64,000 nt of DNA. Source: Atopobiaceae bacterium. Its GTDB lineage: Bacteria; Actinomycetota; Coriobacteriia; Coriobacteriales; Atopobiaceae. Both the position numbers and the translations under genes were made by a program. The first letter of the stretch is position 1; every line of letters starts with the position of its first letter. The stretch spans positions 1 through 64,000 of the forward strand of contig JAUNEG010000005.1 in NCBI GenBank assembly GCA_030525685.1. The letters are read 5' to 3'. This document shows positions 16,686-27,357 of this stretch, piece after piece. The notes beneath the pieces were generated by a model. It saw only the letters and a program-made list of their open reading frames with translations. It was not told where the DNA came from and searched no databases.

Positions 16686-17957
16686 ATGTTCAGCCCGTTT
16701 CGCGATGCCAACGGCGCGCCCAAGCGCCTCGCTGACGTGACGTGGGACGACCTCCCCCAGCTCGCCGACCTCGACGAGGGATTCGTCCTCGAGTTCAAGC
16801 GGGAGTACAACGCCTCCGTCCAGCGAAAGATCCCCAAGATCGTGGCCTCCTTCGCGAACTCCCGCGGGGGCTGGCTCGTGATCGGCGTCGCGGACGACAC
16901 CCACGCCGTCTGCCCGGTCCCACGCCAGCGGGCGGACTTCGGCCAGACCATCGGCGAGCTCTGCCGCCGACACGTCTCTCCCGCGCCCCCCTTCGACGTG
17001 CGCTTCGTCGCCGACCCCGCTGACGACGCCCGCGGCGTGGTGGTCGTGCGGGTCGAGGAGGGGGACTTCCCGCCCTACATCGCCGACGGCGTGGTGGAGA
17101 TTCGCGAGGGCTCCACGTCCGGGCCCGCGACCGGCGCCGCCCTCGTGGAGCTCTATGGCAAGGCAACGGGCAGGCGTCGCGAGATCGCCGAGTTCGGCCA
17201 CCGCACGGTGTTCTATCCGGCGACCGACGCCTACGGTCGCCCGCTGCCCCTCTTCGACCTCTACCTCTACCGGATGGGGCGCGACCGCGACGCCGCCTCG
17301 CGCGAGGAGGTCGCCGAGCACGTGCGGGCCATGCGGTCGGCCTTCGCGCAGCAGCGCGCAACCTGCCACGTGAGCCACGCGCACGACTCCCTCATCCTCC
17401 GCACCACCCTGCCCGCGGGCCCGGGGGACACCCACTCGGCCATCGAGCTCTTCGGTGACGAGTCCATGAAACTCACGGTCCCCGCCGTCCTTCTCGACGC
17501 CGCGCGACGGGAGCGCGCCGTGGCGCGCATGCGCGAGCTGGGGCTCTTCTCGGCCGAGGAGAGCCGTCTCATAGACGCCCGCTCCACGCTGCGCCGCGTC
17601 TCGCGCATGGCCTCGCTGCTCGACCGCTACGTGCGCCTGCGCGGCATCGCCTGGCAGGAGTACGCCGTGTCCTACGAGCTGGAGAACGTGGCCGGGATCA
17701 TCCTCTGGAGCGACTCCCCCGTCTACCAGGACTACGTTGCCGAGAAGGGCGTGCTCTCGTGCGGCACCACGGACTGCCGCAGCCGCGTTCGCTACCTCGA
17801 CGACGGCGCGCACGACTCGTTTCGCGCCCGGCAGTTCGCGGGGAGCCACTTCTTCGAGGCGTGCGGCCTCCCCCTTGGCTCGCAGGACCCCCGCGACGAG
17901 GCGCTCGTTGACGCGCTTCTCAGCACCTCGGCCGGGCGGCGCCGCGACGAAGCGTGA
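16686..17957 (+). CDS. AlbA_2/Schlafen-like DNA-binding domain protein
   Basis: The 423-residue protein begins with an AlbA_2 (divergent AAA-4/Schlafen) domain: EFKREYNASVQRKIPKIVAS, FANSRGGWLVIGVAD and later GVVEIREGSTSGPA. Such domains bind nucleic acid and occur in transcription regulators and some defence-linked proteins. The remaining 260 residues are unfamiliar; they include two cysteines (SCGTTDC) and no membrane segment. GAGGAGG precedes the ATG. It lies at the end of the galE run, upstream of tRNA-Gln. The target is unknown. Confidence 0.75.
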   Translation: MFSPFRDANGAPKRLADVTWDDLPQLADLDEGFVLEFKREYNASVQRKIPKIVASFANSRGGWLVIGVADDTHAVCPVPRQRADFGQTIGELCRRHVSPAPPFDVRFVADPADDARGVVVVRVEEGDFPPYIADGVVEIREGSTSGPATGAALVELYGKATGRRREIAEFGHRTVFYPATDAYGRPLPLFDLYLYRMGRDRDAASREEVAEHVRAMRSAFAQQRATCHVSHAHDSLILRTTLPAGPGDTHSAIELFGDESMKLTVPAVLLDAARRERAVARMRELGLFSAEESRLIDARSTLRRVSRMASLLDRYVRLRGIAWQEYAVSYELENVAGIILWSDSPVYQDYVAEKGVLSCGTTDCRSRVRYLDDGAHDSFRARQFAGSHFFEACGLPLGSQDPRDEALVDALLSTSAGRRRDEA

Positions 17958-17986
17958 GCGCGCGAGCCAGCCGCGGCCCTTCCTGA

Positions 17987-17992
17987 TACAAT
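17987..17992 (+). promoter_or_regulatory. Candidate extended -10 element for tRNA-Gln
   Basis: TGATACAAT, containing TACAAT, lies 14 bases before the tRNA 5' end. The same TACAAT box occurs before nfnA (21350) and before the second lipoprotein gene (about 26698). No good -35 is seen here. Confidence 0.45.
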
Positions 17993-18006
17993 GGCGCCGG
18001 CGGCAC

Positions 18007-18081
18007 AGGGGTATCGTCCAATGGTTAGGACAGTGGTTTTTGGTGCCATCAATGTGGGTTCGAATCCTACTACCCCTGCCA
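18007..18081 (+). tRNA. tRNA-Gln (anticodon TTG)
   Basis: The cloverleaf is clear. The acceptor stem is AGGGGTA with TACCCCT. The D arm is GTCC with GGAC. The anticodon arm GTGGT/GCCAT has loop TTTTGGT (anticodon TTG, reading CAA). The T arm is GTGGG-TTCGAAT-CCTAC and a CCA end is encoded. Confidence 0.96.
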
Positions 18082-18147
18082 CCGCCGCCCCGCTCTATCA
18101 TGTTCCTGTAATGATTCCGGGACTCACGCATCGCTTGGAGGCCTCAC

Positions 18148-19542
18148 ATGCCCATGACCGCGATCGTCCTCGCTGCCGGCGAGGGAACGCGCATGAAGTC
18201 CCGCCACCCCAAGGTTCTGCACAAGCTCCTCGACCGACCGCTCGTCTCCTGGGTCACGCGCGCCGCGCGCGAGGCCGGGGCCGAGCGCATCATCGTGGTC
18301 GTGGGACATGGCGCGGACGAGGTGCGGGCCCATCTTGCCGCCGAGAAGGACGTCGAGTGCGTCGAGCAGGCCGAGCGCCTGGGCACCGGCCACGCCGTGC
18401 GCGTGGCGCTCGAGGCCACGGGGGTCGACTCCGGCCCCGTCGTCATCCTGAACGGCGACCTGCCGCTCATCGAGCCGGCCACCGTCCGCGCCTTCGCCGA
18501 CGCGGTGGCGGACGGCAGCCACGCCGCGGCGATCCTCACGATGACGCCGCCCGACCCGTTCGGCTACGGTCGCGTCGAGCTCGCTGCGGACGGCACCGTG
18601 ACGCGCGTCGTGGAGCAGAAGGACTGCACGCCCGAGCAGAGCGCGACGCTCGTCGAGTGCAACGCCGGCTGCTACGCGTTCGACGGCGCCCTTCTCGCCA
18701 CCCACGTGGGCGAGATCGGCAACGACAACGCCCAGCACGAGTACTACCTCCCCGACATGGTGGAGATCCTGCGCGGCCACGGCCACGCTACCACCGTGCT
18801 CCACTGCGACGACTACCGCGAGGGCCTCGGCGCCAACAACCGCGTCCAGCTGGCCGAGCTCGCCGCCATGGCCCGCGACCGCATCAACGTGCGCCTCATG
18901 GAGGGCGGCGTCACCATGCTCGACCCGGCGACCACCTGGGTGGGCCCGGACGTCACCGTGGGCCGCGACACCGTGCTCCTCCCCATGACGATGCTCTGGG
19001 GCAGGACGAGCGTGGGCGAGGAGTGCGTGCTCGGCCCCAACACGCGCCTCACGGACTGCACCGTGGCGGACGACGTCACGCTGGAGGAGACCGTGGGCGT
19101 GGACGTCACCATCGACGAGGGCGTCACCTGCGGCCCGCGCGCCTACCTGCGCGGCGGCGCGCACGTGCTGGCGGGCGCCCACGTGGGCACGCACGTGGAG
19201 ATCAAGAACTCCGTGATCGGCGAGGGCTCCAAGGTGCCGCACCTCTCCTACATCGGCGACTGCACCATGGGCGCGCACGTCAACATCGGCGGCGGCACGA
19301 TCACCTGCAACTACGACGGCGTGCACAAGAGCCGCACCGTCATCGGCGACAACGTCTTCATCGGCTCCGACACCATGATGGTCGCGCCCGTGACCATCGG
19401 CGACGGCGCCATAACCGGAGCCAGCTCCTGCATCACCAAGGACGTCCCTGCCGACGCGCTCGCGATCGAGCGCAGCGAGCAGCGCATCGTAGAGGGGTTC
19501 GCCTCGCGGCGACTCGAGAGACTCAAGAGAGATGAGGCCTAG
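18148..19542 (+). CDS. glmU: Bifunctional GlmU uridyltransferase/acetyltransferase
   Basis: GlmU acetylates glucosamine-1-phosphate and then makes UDP-GlcNAc. The 464-residue protein has an N-terminal uridyltransferase domain (LAAGEGTRMKSRHPKVLHKL, ILNGDLPL, NAGCYAFDG) and a C-terminal left-handed beta-helix acetyltransferase domain with hexapeptide repeats (GPRAYLRGGAHVLAGAHVG, NIGGGTITCNYDG). GGAGG precedes the ATG. The stop codon abuts the prs start with no gap. It links to glmS and glmM elsewhere in this window, completing the UDP-GlcNAc route. Confidence 0.97.
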   Translation: MPMTAIVLAAGEGTRMKSRHPKVLHKLLDRPLVSWVTRAAREAGAERIIVVVGHGADEVRAHLAAEKDVECVEQAERLGTGHAVRVALEATGVDSGPVVILNGDLPLIEPATVRAFADAVADGSHAAAILTMTPPDPFGYGRVELAADGTVTRVVEQKDCTPEQSATLVECNAGCYAFDGALLATHVGEIGNDNAQHEYYLPDMVEILRGHGHATTVLHCDDYREGLGANNRVQLAELAAMARDRINVRLMEGGVTMLDPATTWVGPDVTVGRDTVLLPMTMLWGRTSVGEECVLGPNTRLTDCTVADDVTLEETVGVDVTIDEGVTCGPRAYLRGGAHVLAGAHVGTHVEIKNSVIGEGSKVPHLSYIGDCTMGAHVNIGGGTITCNYDGVHKSRTVIGDNVFIGSDTMMVAPVTIGDGAITGASSCITKDVPADALAIERSEQRIVEGFASRRLERLKRDEA

Positions 19543-20541
19543 ATGTACGAGAACCTGAGCGAGCCCATGTCGCTGAAGAAGGAGATCAAGCTCTACTCCG
19601 GCACCGGCAACCCCGCCCTTGCGGAGAAGGTCGCCGACATCCTCCACCTCGAGCTGCAGGGCCTCAAGATCGAGAAGTTCGCCAACGGCGAGATCTACGC
19701 CCGCTTCGACGAGTCCGTCCGCGGCGACGACGTCTTCTTCATCCAGTCCCTCTCCGGCGCCAACGTGAACGACCTGCTGATGGAGACACTCGTGGTCGCC
19801 GACGCCGCCAAGCGCGCCTCCGCCTCCAAGTTCACCGCGGTCATCCCGCACTACTGCTACGCCCGTCAGGACCGCAAGGCGTCCTCGCGCGAGCCGATCA
19901 CCGCGCGTCTCGTGGCGAACCTCCTCGAGGCCGCCGGCGTCAACCAGGTCATCACCGTCGACCTGCACCAGGGCCAGATCCAGGGCTTCTTCGACATCCC
20001 CGTGACGCACCTCACCGCCCTCTACCTCATCGGCGACTACTTCAAGGCCAAGGACCTCGACTGGGAGAACACCGTCGTGGTCTCCCCCGACATGGGTCGC
20101 GCGAAGGTCGCCAAGCGTCTCTCCGACTACCTGGGCTGCGAGGTCGCCATCGCCCACAAGAGCCGTCCCAAACACAACGCGTCCGAGGTCATGGGCATCA
20201 TCGGCGACATCAAGGGCAGGACCTGCATCGTCAACGACGACATGATCGACACTGCCGGCACGCTCTGCGGCTCGGTGCGCAAGCTCAAGGAGATGGGCGC
20301 CGGCGACATCTACGTCTCCGCCACCCACGGCATCTTCTCCGGCGCCGCCATCGAGCGCCTGCAGGACGCCCCGCTCGTCGAGTGCGTGGTCACCGACATC
20401 ATCCCCTGCGAGGCCGCTGACAAGCCGGGCTCCAAGATCAAGACCGTCTCGGTCGCCAACGAGCTGGCCGAGGCCATCAACAGCGTCTACATGCGCAAGT
20501 CCGTCTCCGAGATCTTCGGCGGAACCGGCGCCGAGATCTAG
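19543..20541 (+). CDS. prs: Ribose-phosphate pyrophosphokinase (PRPP synthase)
   Basis: Prs makes PRPP from ribose-5-phosphate and ATP for nucleotide, His, Trp and NAD synthesis. The 332-residue protein shows NGEIYARFDESVRGDDVFFI, the ATP-site YARQDRKASSREPITA, divalent-cation motif VDLHQGQIQGFFDIP, and the PRPP-binding loop NDDMIDTAGTL. The glmU-prs arrangement is conserved in Gram-positive bacteria. It starts directly after the glmU stop codon. Confidence 0.97.
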   Translation: MYENLSEPMSLKKEIKLYSGTGNPALAEKVADILHLELQGLKIEKFANGEIYARFDESVRGDDVFFIQSLSGANVNDLLMETLVVADAAKRASASKFTAVIPHYCYARQDRKASSREPITARLVANLLEAAGVNQVITVDLHQGQIQGFFDIPVTHLTALYLIGDYFKAKDLDWENTVVVSPDMGRAKVAKRLSDYLGCEVAIAHKSRPKHNASEVMGIIGDIKGRTCIVNDDMIDTAGTLCGSVRKLKEMGAGDIYVSATHGIFSGAAIERLQDAPLVECVVTDIIPCEAADKPGSKIKTVSVANELAEAINSVYMRKSVSEIFGGTGAEI

Positions 20542-20543
20542 TC

Positions 20544-20572
20544 CGTAAATTGGGGACAGTCCCCAATTTACA
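20544..20572. repeat. GGGGAC/GTCCCC palindromic repeat, intergenic copy
   Basis: The palindrome GTAAATTGGGGAC with GTCCCCAATTTAC lies three bases after the prs stop. Its downstream flank (CAGAAATGTTTGATG) resembles that of the copy inside ecfA (CAGAAAGGTTTTATG), so the mobile unit is longer than the palindrome. It may serve as a prs terminator. Confidence 0.8.
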
Positions 20573-20698
20573 GAAATGTTTGATGTGGCGCGGGGCCGTC
20601 TTCGGGCGACCCCGCTTTTCTCGGCAGCTGAGCCCGTTCGGCCCGCGCGCCGTGGTAGTGTACGTAACCGATGCACGCAGGCCGCAGAGAGGACCACC

Positions 20699-21262
20699 AT
20701 GCCCCAAGCCGCAAAACCCGCCACCATCCGCATCGTCTGCGGCCTCGGCAACCCGGACGCCGAGTACGCCCGGACTCGGCACAACGCCGGCTTTGCCACC
20801 ATCGACGCCGTGGCCGCTCGCCGGGGCGTGCGCTACTGGAAGTCCGAGGCCGGCGCGCAGGTGGCGTCGATCACGGTGAGCGACAAGGACGGCGAGAGGC
20901 ACGAGGTCCTTCTCGCCAAGCCGATGAGCTACATGAACACCTCCGGCGGACCGCTCTCCAAGCTGGCGCGCGCCCACCACGTGAGGCCGGAGGAGATTCT
21001 CGTGGTCCACGACGAGGTCGACCTGGCGGCGGGCGAGGTCAGGCTCAAGCTGGGGGGCGGGCTCAACGCCCACAACGGCCTGCGCTCCATCGCGGACAAG
21101 CTCGGAAGCCGCGACTTTGCGCGCGCGCAGTTTGGCATCGGACGGCCGCCCGGGCGCATGCAGGTCGCCGACTACGTGCTGCGCGAGCTCAAGGGCACCT
21201 TCCTGGAGGACTTCGAGCTCACCGTCGAGCGCGCAGCCGACCTCGTGGAGCAGACGCTGTAG
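20699..21262 (+). CDS. pth: Peptidyl-tRNA hydrolase
   Basis: Pth releases peptides from tRNAs dropped by ribosomes. The 187-residue protein has the family motifs GLGNP, ARTRHNAGF with the catalytic histidine, KPMSYMNTSGG, VVHDEVDL with the catalytic aspartate, and the GGLNAHNGLRSI loop. The last is usually GGxAGHNGL, so Asn-Ala replaces Ala-Gly. The ATG at 20699 follows AGAGGA. The prs-pth neighbourhood is conserved in many Gram-positive bacteria. Confidence 0.95.
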   Translation: MPQAAKPATIRIVCGLGNPDAEYARTRHNAGFATIDAVAARRGVRYWKSEAGAQVASITVSDKDGERHEVLLAKPMSYMNTSGGPLSKLARAHHVRPEEILVVHDEVDLAAGEVRLKLGGGLNAHNGLRSIADKLGSRDFARAQFGIGRPPGRMQVADYVLRELKGTFLEDFELTVERAADLVEQTL

Positions 21263-21327
21263 GCGTGAGACCAATGAAACCGTCCCCTTTGCCTCGTCAC
21301 CGGCTCACGCCGCTCGCCGCACGGATG

Positions 21328-21355
21328 TTGGAATGCATCGGCACTCGGGTACAAT
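21328..21355 (+). promoter_or_regulatory. Candidate sigma-70 promoter for nfnAB
   Basis: TTGGAA at 21328-21333 and TACAAT at 21350-21355 are separated by 16 bp, about 70 bp upstream of the nfnA start codon. Confidence 0.55.
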
Positions 21356-21426
21356 GAGGAGTGTTGGAAAGGCCCAGCACAGGGCCGCCAAACCTTGAGA
21401 GGGAATGCAGGAGAGGAGTGCGGTTA

Positions 21427-22269
21427 ATGTACAAGATCCTCGAAAAGACGCAGTTCTCAGAGAAGGTGTTCAAGTTCCGCATCGAGGCGCCCCGGATGGC
21501 CAAGCACGCTCACGCCGGCCAGTTCCTGATGGTGCGCGCCAACGAGACGGGCGAGCGCGTCCCGTTCACGCTCGCGGGCTGGAACGCCGAGGAGGGCTGG
21601 GTCGAGTTCATCTTCATGGTGATCGGCAAGACCACGGAGATGCTGTCCACCTACAACGAGGGCGACTCCATCAAGGACGTCACCGGCCCGCTGGGCGTCC
21701 CCACCGAGATGGCCGAGGGCCCCTGCGCGGTCATCGGCGGCGGCGTCGGCCTGGCCATCGCCTACCCCGTTGCCAAGCACCTGGTCGAGACCGGCCACGA
21801 GGTCCACGCCATCATGGGCGCCCGCACCAAGGACCTGCTGCTCCTCGAGGACCAGTTCCGCGAGCTCCTGCCCGACGATCACATTCACATCACCACCGAC
21901 GACGGCTCCTATGGCGAGAAGGGCGTGGTCACCGCGCCGCTCGAGCGCCTGCTCCAGGAGAAGGCCGTCACCCAGGTCTTCTGCGTCGGCCCCGTGCCGA
22001 TGATGAAGTTCTCCGCCCTCACGGCCGAGAAGTACGGCACGCCGATCACCGCGTCGCTCAACCCAATCATGGTCGACGGCACCGGCATGTGCGGCTGCTG
22101 CCGCGTCGAGGTCGATGGCCAGACGAAGTTCGCCTGCGTCGACGGCCCCGACTTCGACGCCACCAAGGTCGACTGGAACGACCTGCGCGCGCGTCAGGCC
22201 GCGTATCTCACCGAGGAGGGCCAGTCCCTCAAGGCCTATGAGGAGGCGAACTGCGCATGCCACAGGTAA
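21427..22269 (+). CDS. nfnA: NfnA-like ferredoxin:NADP+ oxidoreductase small subunit
   Basis: This 280-residue FAD/NAD-binding subunit has the ferredoxin-reductase layout: an N-terminal FAD barrel (VPFTLAGWN), an NAD-binding GGGVGLAIAYPVAKHL segment and a C-terminal cysteine set MCGCCRVEV with a later FACVDGP for a PyrK-type [2Fe-2S] cluster. With NfnB it forms either a flavin-bifurcating transhydrogenase coupling NADH, ferredoxin and NADP+, or a sulfide/glutamate-synthase-like reductase. AGGAG precedes the ATG at 21427. The nfnB start overlaps its end by 13 bases, so the two are translationally coupled. Confidence 0.88.
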   Translation: MYKILEKTQFSEKVFKFRIEAPRMAKHAHAGQFLMVRANETGERVPFTLAGWNAEEGWVEFIFMVIGKTTEMLSTYNEGDSIKDVTGPLGVPTEMAEGPCAVIGGGVGLAIAYPVAKHLVETGHEVHAIMGARTKDLLLLEDQFRELLPDDHIHITTDDGSYGEKGVVTAPLERLLQEKAVTQVFCVGPVPMMKFSALTAEKYGTPITASLNPIMVDGTGMCGCCRVEVDGQTKFACVDGPDFDATKVDWNDLRARQAAYLTEEGQSLKAYEEANCACHR

Positions 22270-23657
22270 ACGGTCGCTTTGTCCCCGACATGAAGTCCCC
22301 GCGCACGCCGGACAACGAGGAGCCGGCCGCCGAGCGCGCGTGCGACTTCCGTCCCGTCGACAAGGGCTTCACCAAGGAGATGGCGCTGGCCGAGGCCGAG
22401 CGCTGCATGGACTGCAAGAAGCCGTTCTGCGTTGACGGCTGCCCCGTCAACATCAACATCCCCAAGTTCATCGAGAAGATCCGCGAGGAGAAGTTCGGCG
22501 AGGCGCTGGACATCATCCGCGAGGACTCCATGCTCCCCGCCATCTGCGGCCGCGTGTGCCCGCAGGAGAACCAGTGCGAGGGCAAGTGCATCCGTGGCAA
22601 GAAGGGCGACCCGGTGGCCATCGGCCAGCTGGAGCGCTTCCTCGGCGACCAGCCCGAGCTTGCCTCCAAGCCCAAGATGGCCCCCAAGAACGGCAAGAAG
22701 GTCGCCGTCGTGGGCTCCGGCCCGTCCGGCATCACCTGTGCCGGCGAGCTCGCCCGCAACGGCTTTGACGTCACCGTCTTCGAGGCCTTCTTCACCGGCG
22801 GCGGCGTGCTCGTCTACGGCATCCCCGAGTTCCGTCTGCCCAAGGCGGTCGTCAAGCGCGAGATCGACGGCCTCGAGGAGATGGGCGTCAAGTTCGAGTA
22901 CAACTCCGTCGTCGGCCGCATCGCCGACGCCGAGGAGCTCTTCGCCGAGGGCTTCGACGCCATCTACATCGCCACGGGCGCGGGCCTGCCCAAGTTCCTC
23001 AACGTCCCGGGCGAGAACCTCCCCAACGTCTTCTTCGCCAACGAGTACCTCACGCGCGTGAACCTCATGAAGGCGAACCACTTCCCCGAGTACGACACGC
23101 CCACCAAGCACGGCAAGAACGTCGTGGTCTTCGGCGGCGGCAACGTCGCCATGGACGCGGTGCGCACCGCCAAGCGCCTGGGCGCCGAGCGCGCGATCAT
23201 CGCCTACCGCCGCACCGAGGAAGAGATGCCCGCCCGTCGCGCGGAGCTCCACCACGCCAAGGCCGAGGGCGTCGAGGTCATGCCGCTCGTGGCCCCGCTC
23301 GAGTTCGTGAAGGGCGAGGACGGCTGCGTCTGCGCCGTGCGCGTGCAGAAGATGGAGCTCGGCGAGCCCGACGAGTCCGGTCGCCGTCGTCCGGTGCCCA
23401 TCGAGGGCGCCATCGAGGAGATCCCCTGCGACGTGGCCATCTCCGCCATCGGCACCAACGCCAACCCGTTCGCCAAGATGATCGGCGACATCAAGCTCAA
23501 CAAGTGGGGCTACATCATCGCCGACGAGGACGGCCGCACCTCCGACCCGCGCATCTGGGCCGGCGGCGACATCGTCACCGGCGCGGCCACGGTCATCCTG
23601 GCCATGGGCGCCGGCAAGACCGCCGCGGCGAGCATCACCAAGGCGCTCGTCGGCTAG
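22257..23657 (+). CDS. nfnB: NfnB-like / glutamate synthase small-subunit-like oxidoreductase
   Basis: The 466-residue flavoprotein has N-terminal cysteine clusters for two [4Fe-4S] centres (CMDCKKPFCVDGCP and CGRVCPQENQCEGKC). It also has an FAD GSGPSGITCAGELARNG motif, an NADPH-binding GGGNVAMDAVRTAKRLG motif and a C-terminal WAGGDIVTGAATVILAMGAG. This order is shared by NfnB and GltD-type proteins annotated gltA. Fusion-like overlap with the PyrK-type partner favours NfnAB, which would supply NADPH and balance ferredoxin in an anaerobe. GGAGG inside nfnA serves as the ribosome-binding site. Confidence 0.9.
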   Translation: MPQVNGRFVPDMKSPRTPDNEEPAAERACDFRPVDKGFTKEMALAEAERCMDCKKPFCVDGCPVNINIPKFIEKIREEKFGEALDIIREDSMLPAICGRVCPQENQCEGKCIRGKKGDPVAIGQLERFLGDQPELASKPKMAPKNGKKVAVVGSGPSGITCAGELARNGFDVTVFEAFFTGGGVLVYGIPEFRLPKAVVKREIDGLEEMGVKFEYNSVVGRIADAEELFAEGFDAIYIATGAGLPKFLNVPGENLPNVFFANEYLTRVNLMKANHFPEYDTPTKHGKNVVVFGGGNVAMDAVRTAKRLGAERAIIAYRRTEEEMPARRAELHHAKAEGVEVMPLVAPLEFVKGEDGCVCAVRVQKMELGEPDESGRRRPVPIEGAIEEIPCDVAISAIGTNANPFAKMIGDIKLNKWGYIIADEDGRTSDPRIWAGGDIVTGAATVILAMGAGKTAAASITKALVG

Positions 23658-23684
23658 CGAGAAGAGCGTCTGACCGCAAGGTCC

Positions 23685-23715
23685 GGCCCTCCCGGTTCTT
23701 GGAACCGGGAGGGCC
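23685..23715 (+). terminator. nfnAB terminator
   Basis: Perfect 14-bp arms GGCCCTCCCGGTTC and GAACCGGGAGGGCC enclose a three-base loop, followed by CTTCTCTG. It lies 28 bp after the nfnB stop. Confidence 0.8.
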
Positions 23716-23787
23716 CTTCTCTGTCGAGGTCCTTCTCGACTCATAACCCATCAGGCCGAGGCCTCCAAGGCCCAAACTAACGAGAAG

Positions 23788-23851
23788 AGTCCCCCGGTGT
23801 TCCGGAGAGAAGTTCCGCAAAGCGCACTTCTCGAAGGAACGCCGGGGGACT
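23788..23851. repeat. Structured hairpin with conserved apex between nfnB and groEL
   Basis: Arms AGTCCCCCGGTGTTCC and GGAACGCCGGGGGACT enclose GAAGTTCCGCAAAGCGCAC. The apex matches those at about 4800 and 8710. Placed between convergent genes, it probably acts as a bidirectional terminator. Confidence 0.75.
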
Positions 23852-23880
23852 CGCCGAGTCAGGTTAGTTCAGGCGCGAGC

Positions 23881-25563
<1,683 letters not shown>

Positions 25564-25854
25564 TTAGTCCTCGATGACGGCGTAGATGTCGTCGGCGCGC
25601 AGGAGCAGGAAGTCCTCGCCGTCGATCTTCACCTCGTTGCCGCCGAACTTGCCGTAGTAGACCTCGTCGCCAACCTTGACGTCGATGGCGATGCGCTCGC
25701 CCTTGTCGTTCACCTTGCCGGCGCCCACGGCGACGACCTGGCCGCGCTGCGGCTTCTCCTGCGCACCGCTGGAGATGTAGAGACCGGACGAGGTCTTCTC
25801 CTCCTTGGGGGCGGGCTTCACGAGGACGCGGTCACCAAGCGGCTTGAGAGTCAT
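25564..25854 (-). CDS. groS: Co-chaperonin GroES
   Basis: This is the 96-residue lid of the GroEL chamber. It has the family signature [19 protein letters not shown] at the N-terminus, a mobile loop ([17 protein letters not shown]) and the [18 protein letters not shown] segment. GGAGG lies seven bases before the ATG at 25854; an earlier in-frame start has no ribosome-binding site. Forty-five bases separate it from groL. Confidence 0.97.
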   Translation of the reverse strand: MTLKPLGDRVLVKPAPKEEKTSSGLYISSGAQEKPQRGQVVAVGAGKVNDKGERIAIDVKVGDEVYYGKFGGNEVKIDGEDFLLLRADDIYAVIED

Positions 25855-26069
25855 GTTCAAGAACCTCCTTCTTGTGCCCGGGGGCACGTCTGCGACGCGG
25901 GTGCCGCGCCGCCATAGCCAACGCTCAAAATAATACCCAGCAACGCGGACTTATACCACCTCGCTAGAAAAAATCTTCCAACTCGCACTTAGATTTTCTG
26001 AGGCGCGGGCGCGCACGGCAATTGGCGCACACTCTGATAGCATGGGCACGACCGACAAAGGAGCAGCCC

Positions 26070-26671
26070 ATGAGGCAAACGACGCTCGCGTGCGGCGCAC
26101 TTCTCGCCCTGGTCGCGCTTCTCGCCTTTGCTGGTTGCGCGTCCGGGCAGGTCGCGGAGGCCCCGGAGGAGCCCGCTGCCGAGGAGGAGGCCACGGTGGA
26201 CGAGTTCGTGAGCACGGCGATGGTCGTCACGTTTGGCGACGGCGAGAAGTACGACGAGCTGGTGGCGCAGATCTGGCAGCCCAAGGACCCGTCCGAGCCG
26301 CCGCTGGCCTCGCTCGAGTACACGACGGAGCTGGCCGCAACGTCCGTCATGCTCGGAACGTACGGCTACACCTGGACCTACGAGGAGGGCGGCTCGAAGC
26401 AGACCGTGACCGCGGACGGCCGCACCCCACCCAGCTGGAGGTAGACAGCCTGCCCGACGTACGCGTGGACGGGCCCACCGAGGTCACCGTGAGTTTTGAC
26501 GTGAAGAATACGGAGCTTGTGGTCTCTCGCTGGAGCGAGGGCGCGCTTGATGTCGAGGGTGAGCCGGTCGAGGTGGAGGGCGGCACATTCATCGTCGAGC
26601 CGGGGTATCGCTACGCCTTCTTCGCCACCTTCTACGCCGGCCACGCCACCTACGCCTTCACTGTCCGATAG
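26070..26671 (+). pseudogene. Secreted lipoprotein gene, single frameshift
   Basis: An ATG at 26070 after AAAGGAG starts a lipoprotein with signal and lipobox LAFAGC, then an acidic linker. At about 26420-26430 (CACCCCACCC) the frame is lost and would stop at 26444. The neighbouring frame continues immediately with TQLEVDSLPDVRVDG to the end IVEPGYRYAFFATFYAG and FTVR. The combined protein resembles the next gene, whose intact copy has YTWSYMNG and ends FTVR. One missing base in a C-rich run explains the break, either mutation or sequencing error. Function unknown. Confidence 0.8.
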
Positions 26672-26757
26672 ATCCAGCGTGCAAGGGGGAGTAGCCGTAC
26701 AATGAGGACAGCCACTTTTGCACGTTTGCGCGGCTTTTGTTGGGAAGCGAGGCGCGT

Positions 26758-27333
26758 ATGAAACCTAAGGCATCTCGTGGCATCGCGATAGCGGCGATTC
26801 TGGCCATCTTCGTTGCCACCTTTGCGTCCTGCGTGACACTTCCGCGCAGCGGCGCGCACGACCCCGAGGCCAACGTCCCCGGGGCGCAGGCCCTAGTATC
26901 CGGGGAGGACGACGCCGTCCCGCTGACCCTGGGAACTTACACCTGGAGCTACATGAACGGCAGCGAGAGGCGCATCGAGGAGCTCCGCCAGATCGACCCA
27001 CAGGAATGGCACGCCGACGAGCTGGCGCAGGTTTCGGTCACGGCGGGGTCGACCGTCACCGTGCGCTTTGACGAGGAGCCGCTCTGGGCGTACGTGCGGA
27101 GCTGGGACGAGGAGGAGCTCGCCGCCGGCTCGTTGGCGGACTCGCCCCTCCTCTGGCGGCTGCGGACGCCGATTGACGCGGCCGAATCGGTGGGCGACGA
27201 GGTCAGCTCGACCTTCAAGGACGGAGCCCTCACGTTTGAGGTCGAGCCCGGGCGCCGCTACGCGATCAGCGCAACCTATGAGCAGGGCTTCTCGGGCAAC
27301 GACCACATCGAGTACGTCTTCACCGTGCGGTAG
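26758..27333 (+). CDS. Secreted lipoprotein, paralogue of the preceding gene
   Basis: The 191-residue product has a hydrophobic signal ending in the lipobox TFASC, so it should be lipid-anchored outside the membrane. The mature part shares a YTWSYMNG-type motif, alternating beta-like segments and a C-terminal EVEPGRRYAISATYEQ followed by VFTVR with the frameshifted gene upstream. The two form a tandem duplication of an unrecognised, probably Ig- or beta-sandwich-like, extracytoplasmic domain. A TACAAT box lies about 60 bp upstream and GAGG precedes the ATG. No enzymatic motif is visible. Confidence 0.8.
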   Translation: MKPKASRGIAIAAILAIFVATFASCVTLPRSGAHDPEANVPGAQALVSGEDDAVPLTLGTYTWSYMNGSERRIEELRQIDPQEWHADELAQVSVTAGSTVTVRFDEEPLWAYVRSWDEEELAAGSLADSPLLWRLRTPIDAAESVGDEVSSTFKDGALTFEVEPGRRYAISATYEQGFSGNDHIEYVFTVR

Positions 27334-27357
27334 GCCGCCCTGCACGGCCGCCTTACG

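Noticed and set aside
25855-26069. CIRCE or HAIR heat-shock operator before groES
   Set aside because: Only loose CTCGC and CTAG half-matches occur in direct orientation. No TTAGCACTC/GAGTGCTAA or CTTGAGT/ACTCAAG pair was found.
26420-26440. Programmed -1 frameshift in the lipoprotein gene
   Set aside because: The sequence CACCCCACCC does not fit a slippery X XXY YYZ heptamer and no downstream hairpin of note was seen; deletion or sequencing error is simpler.
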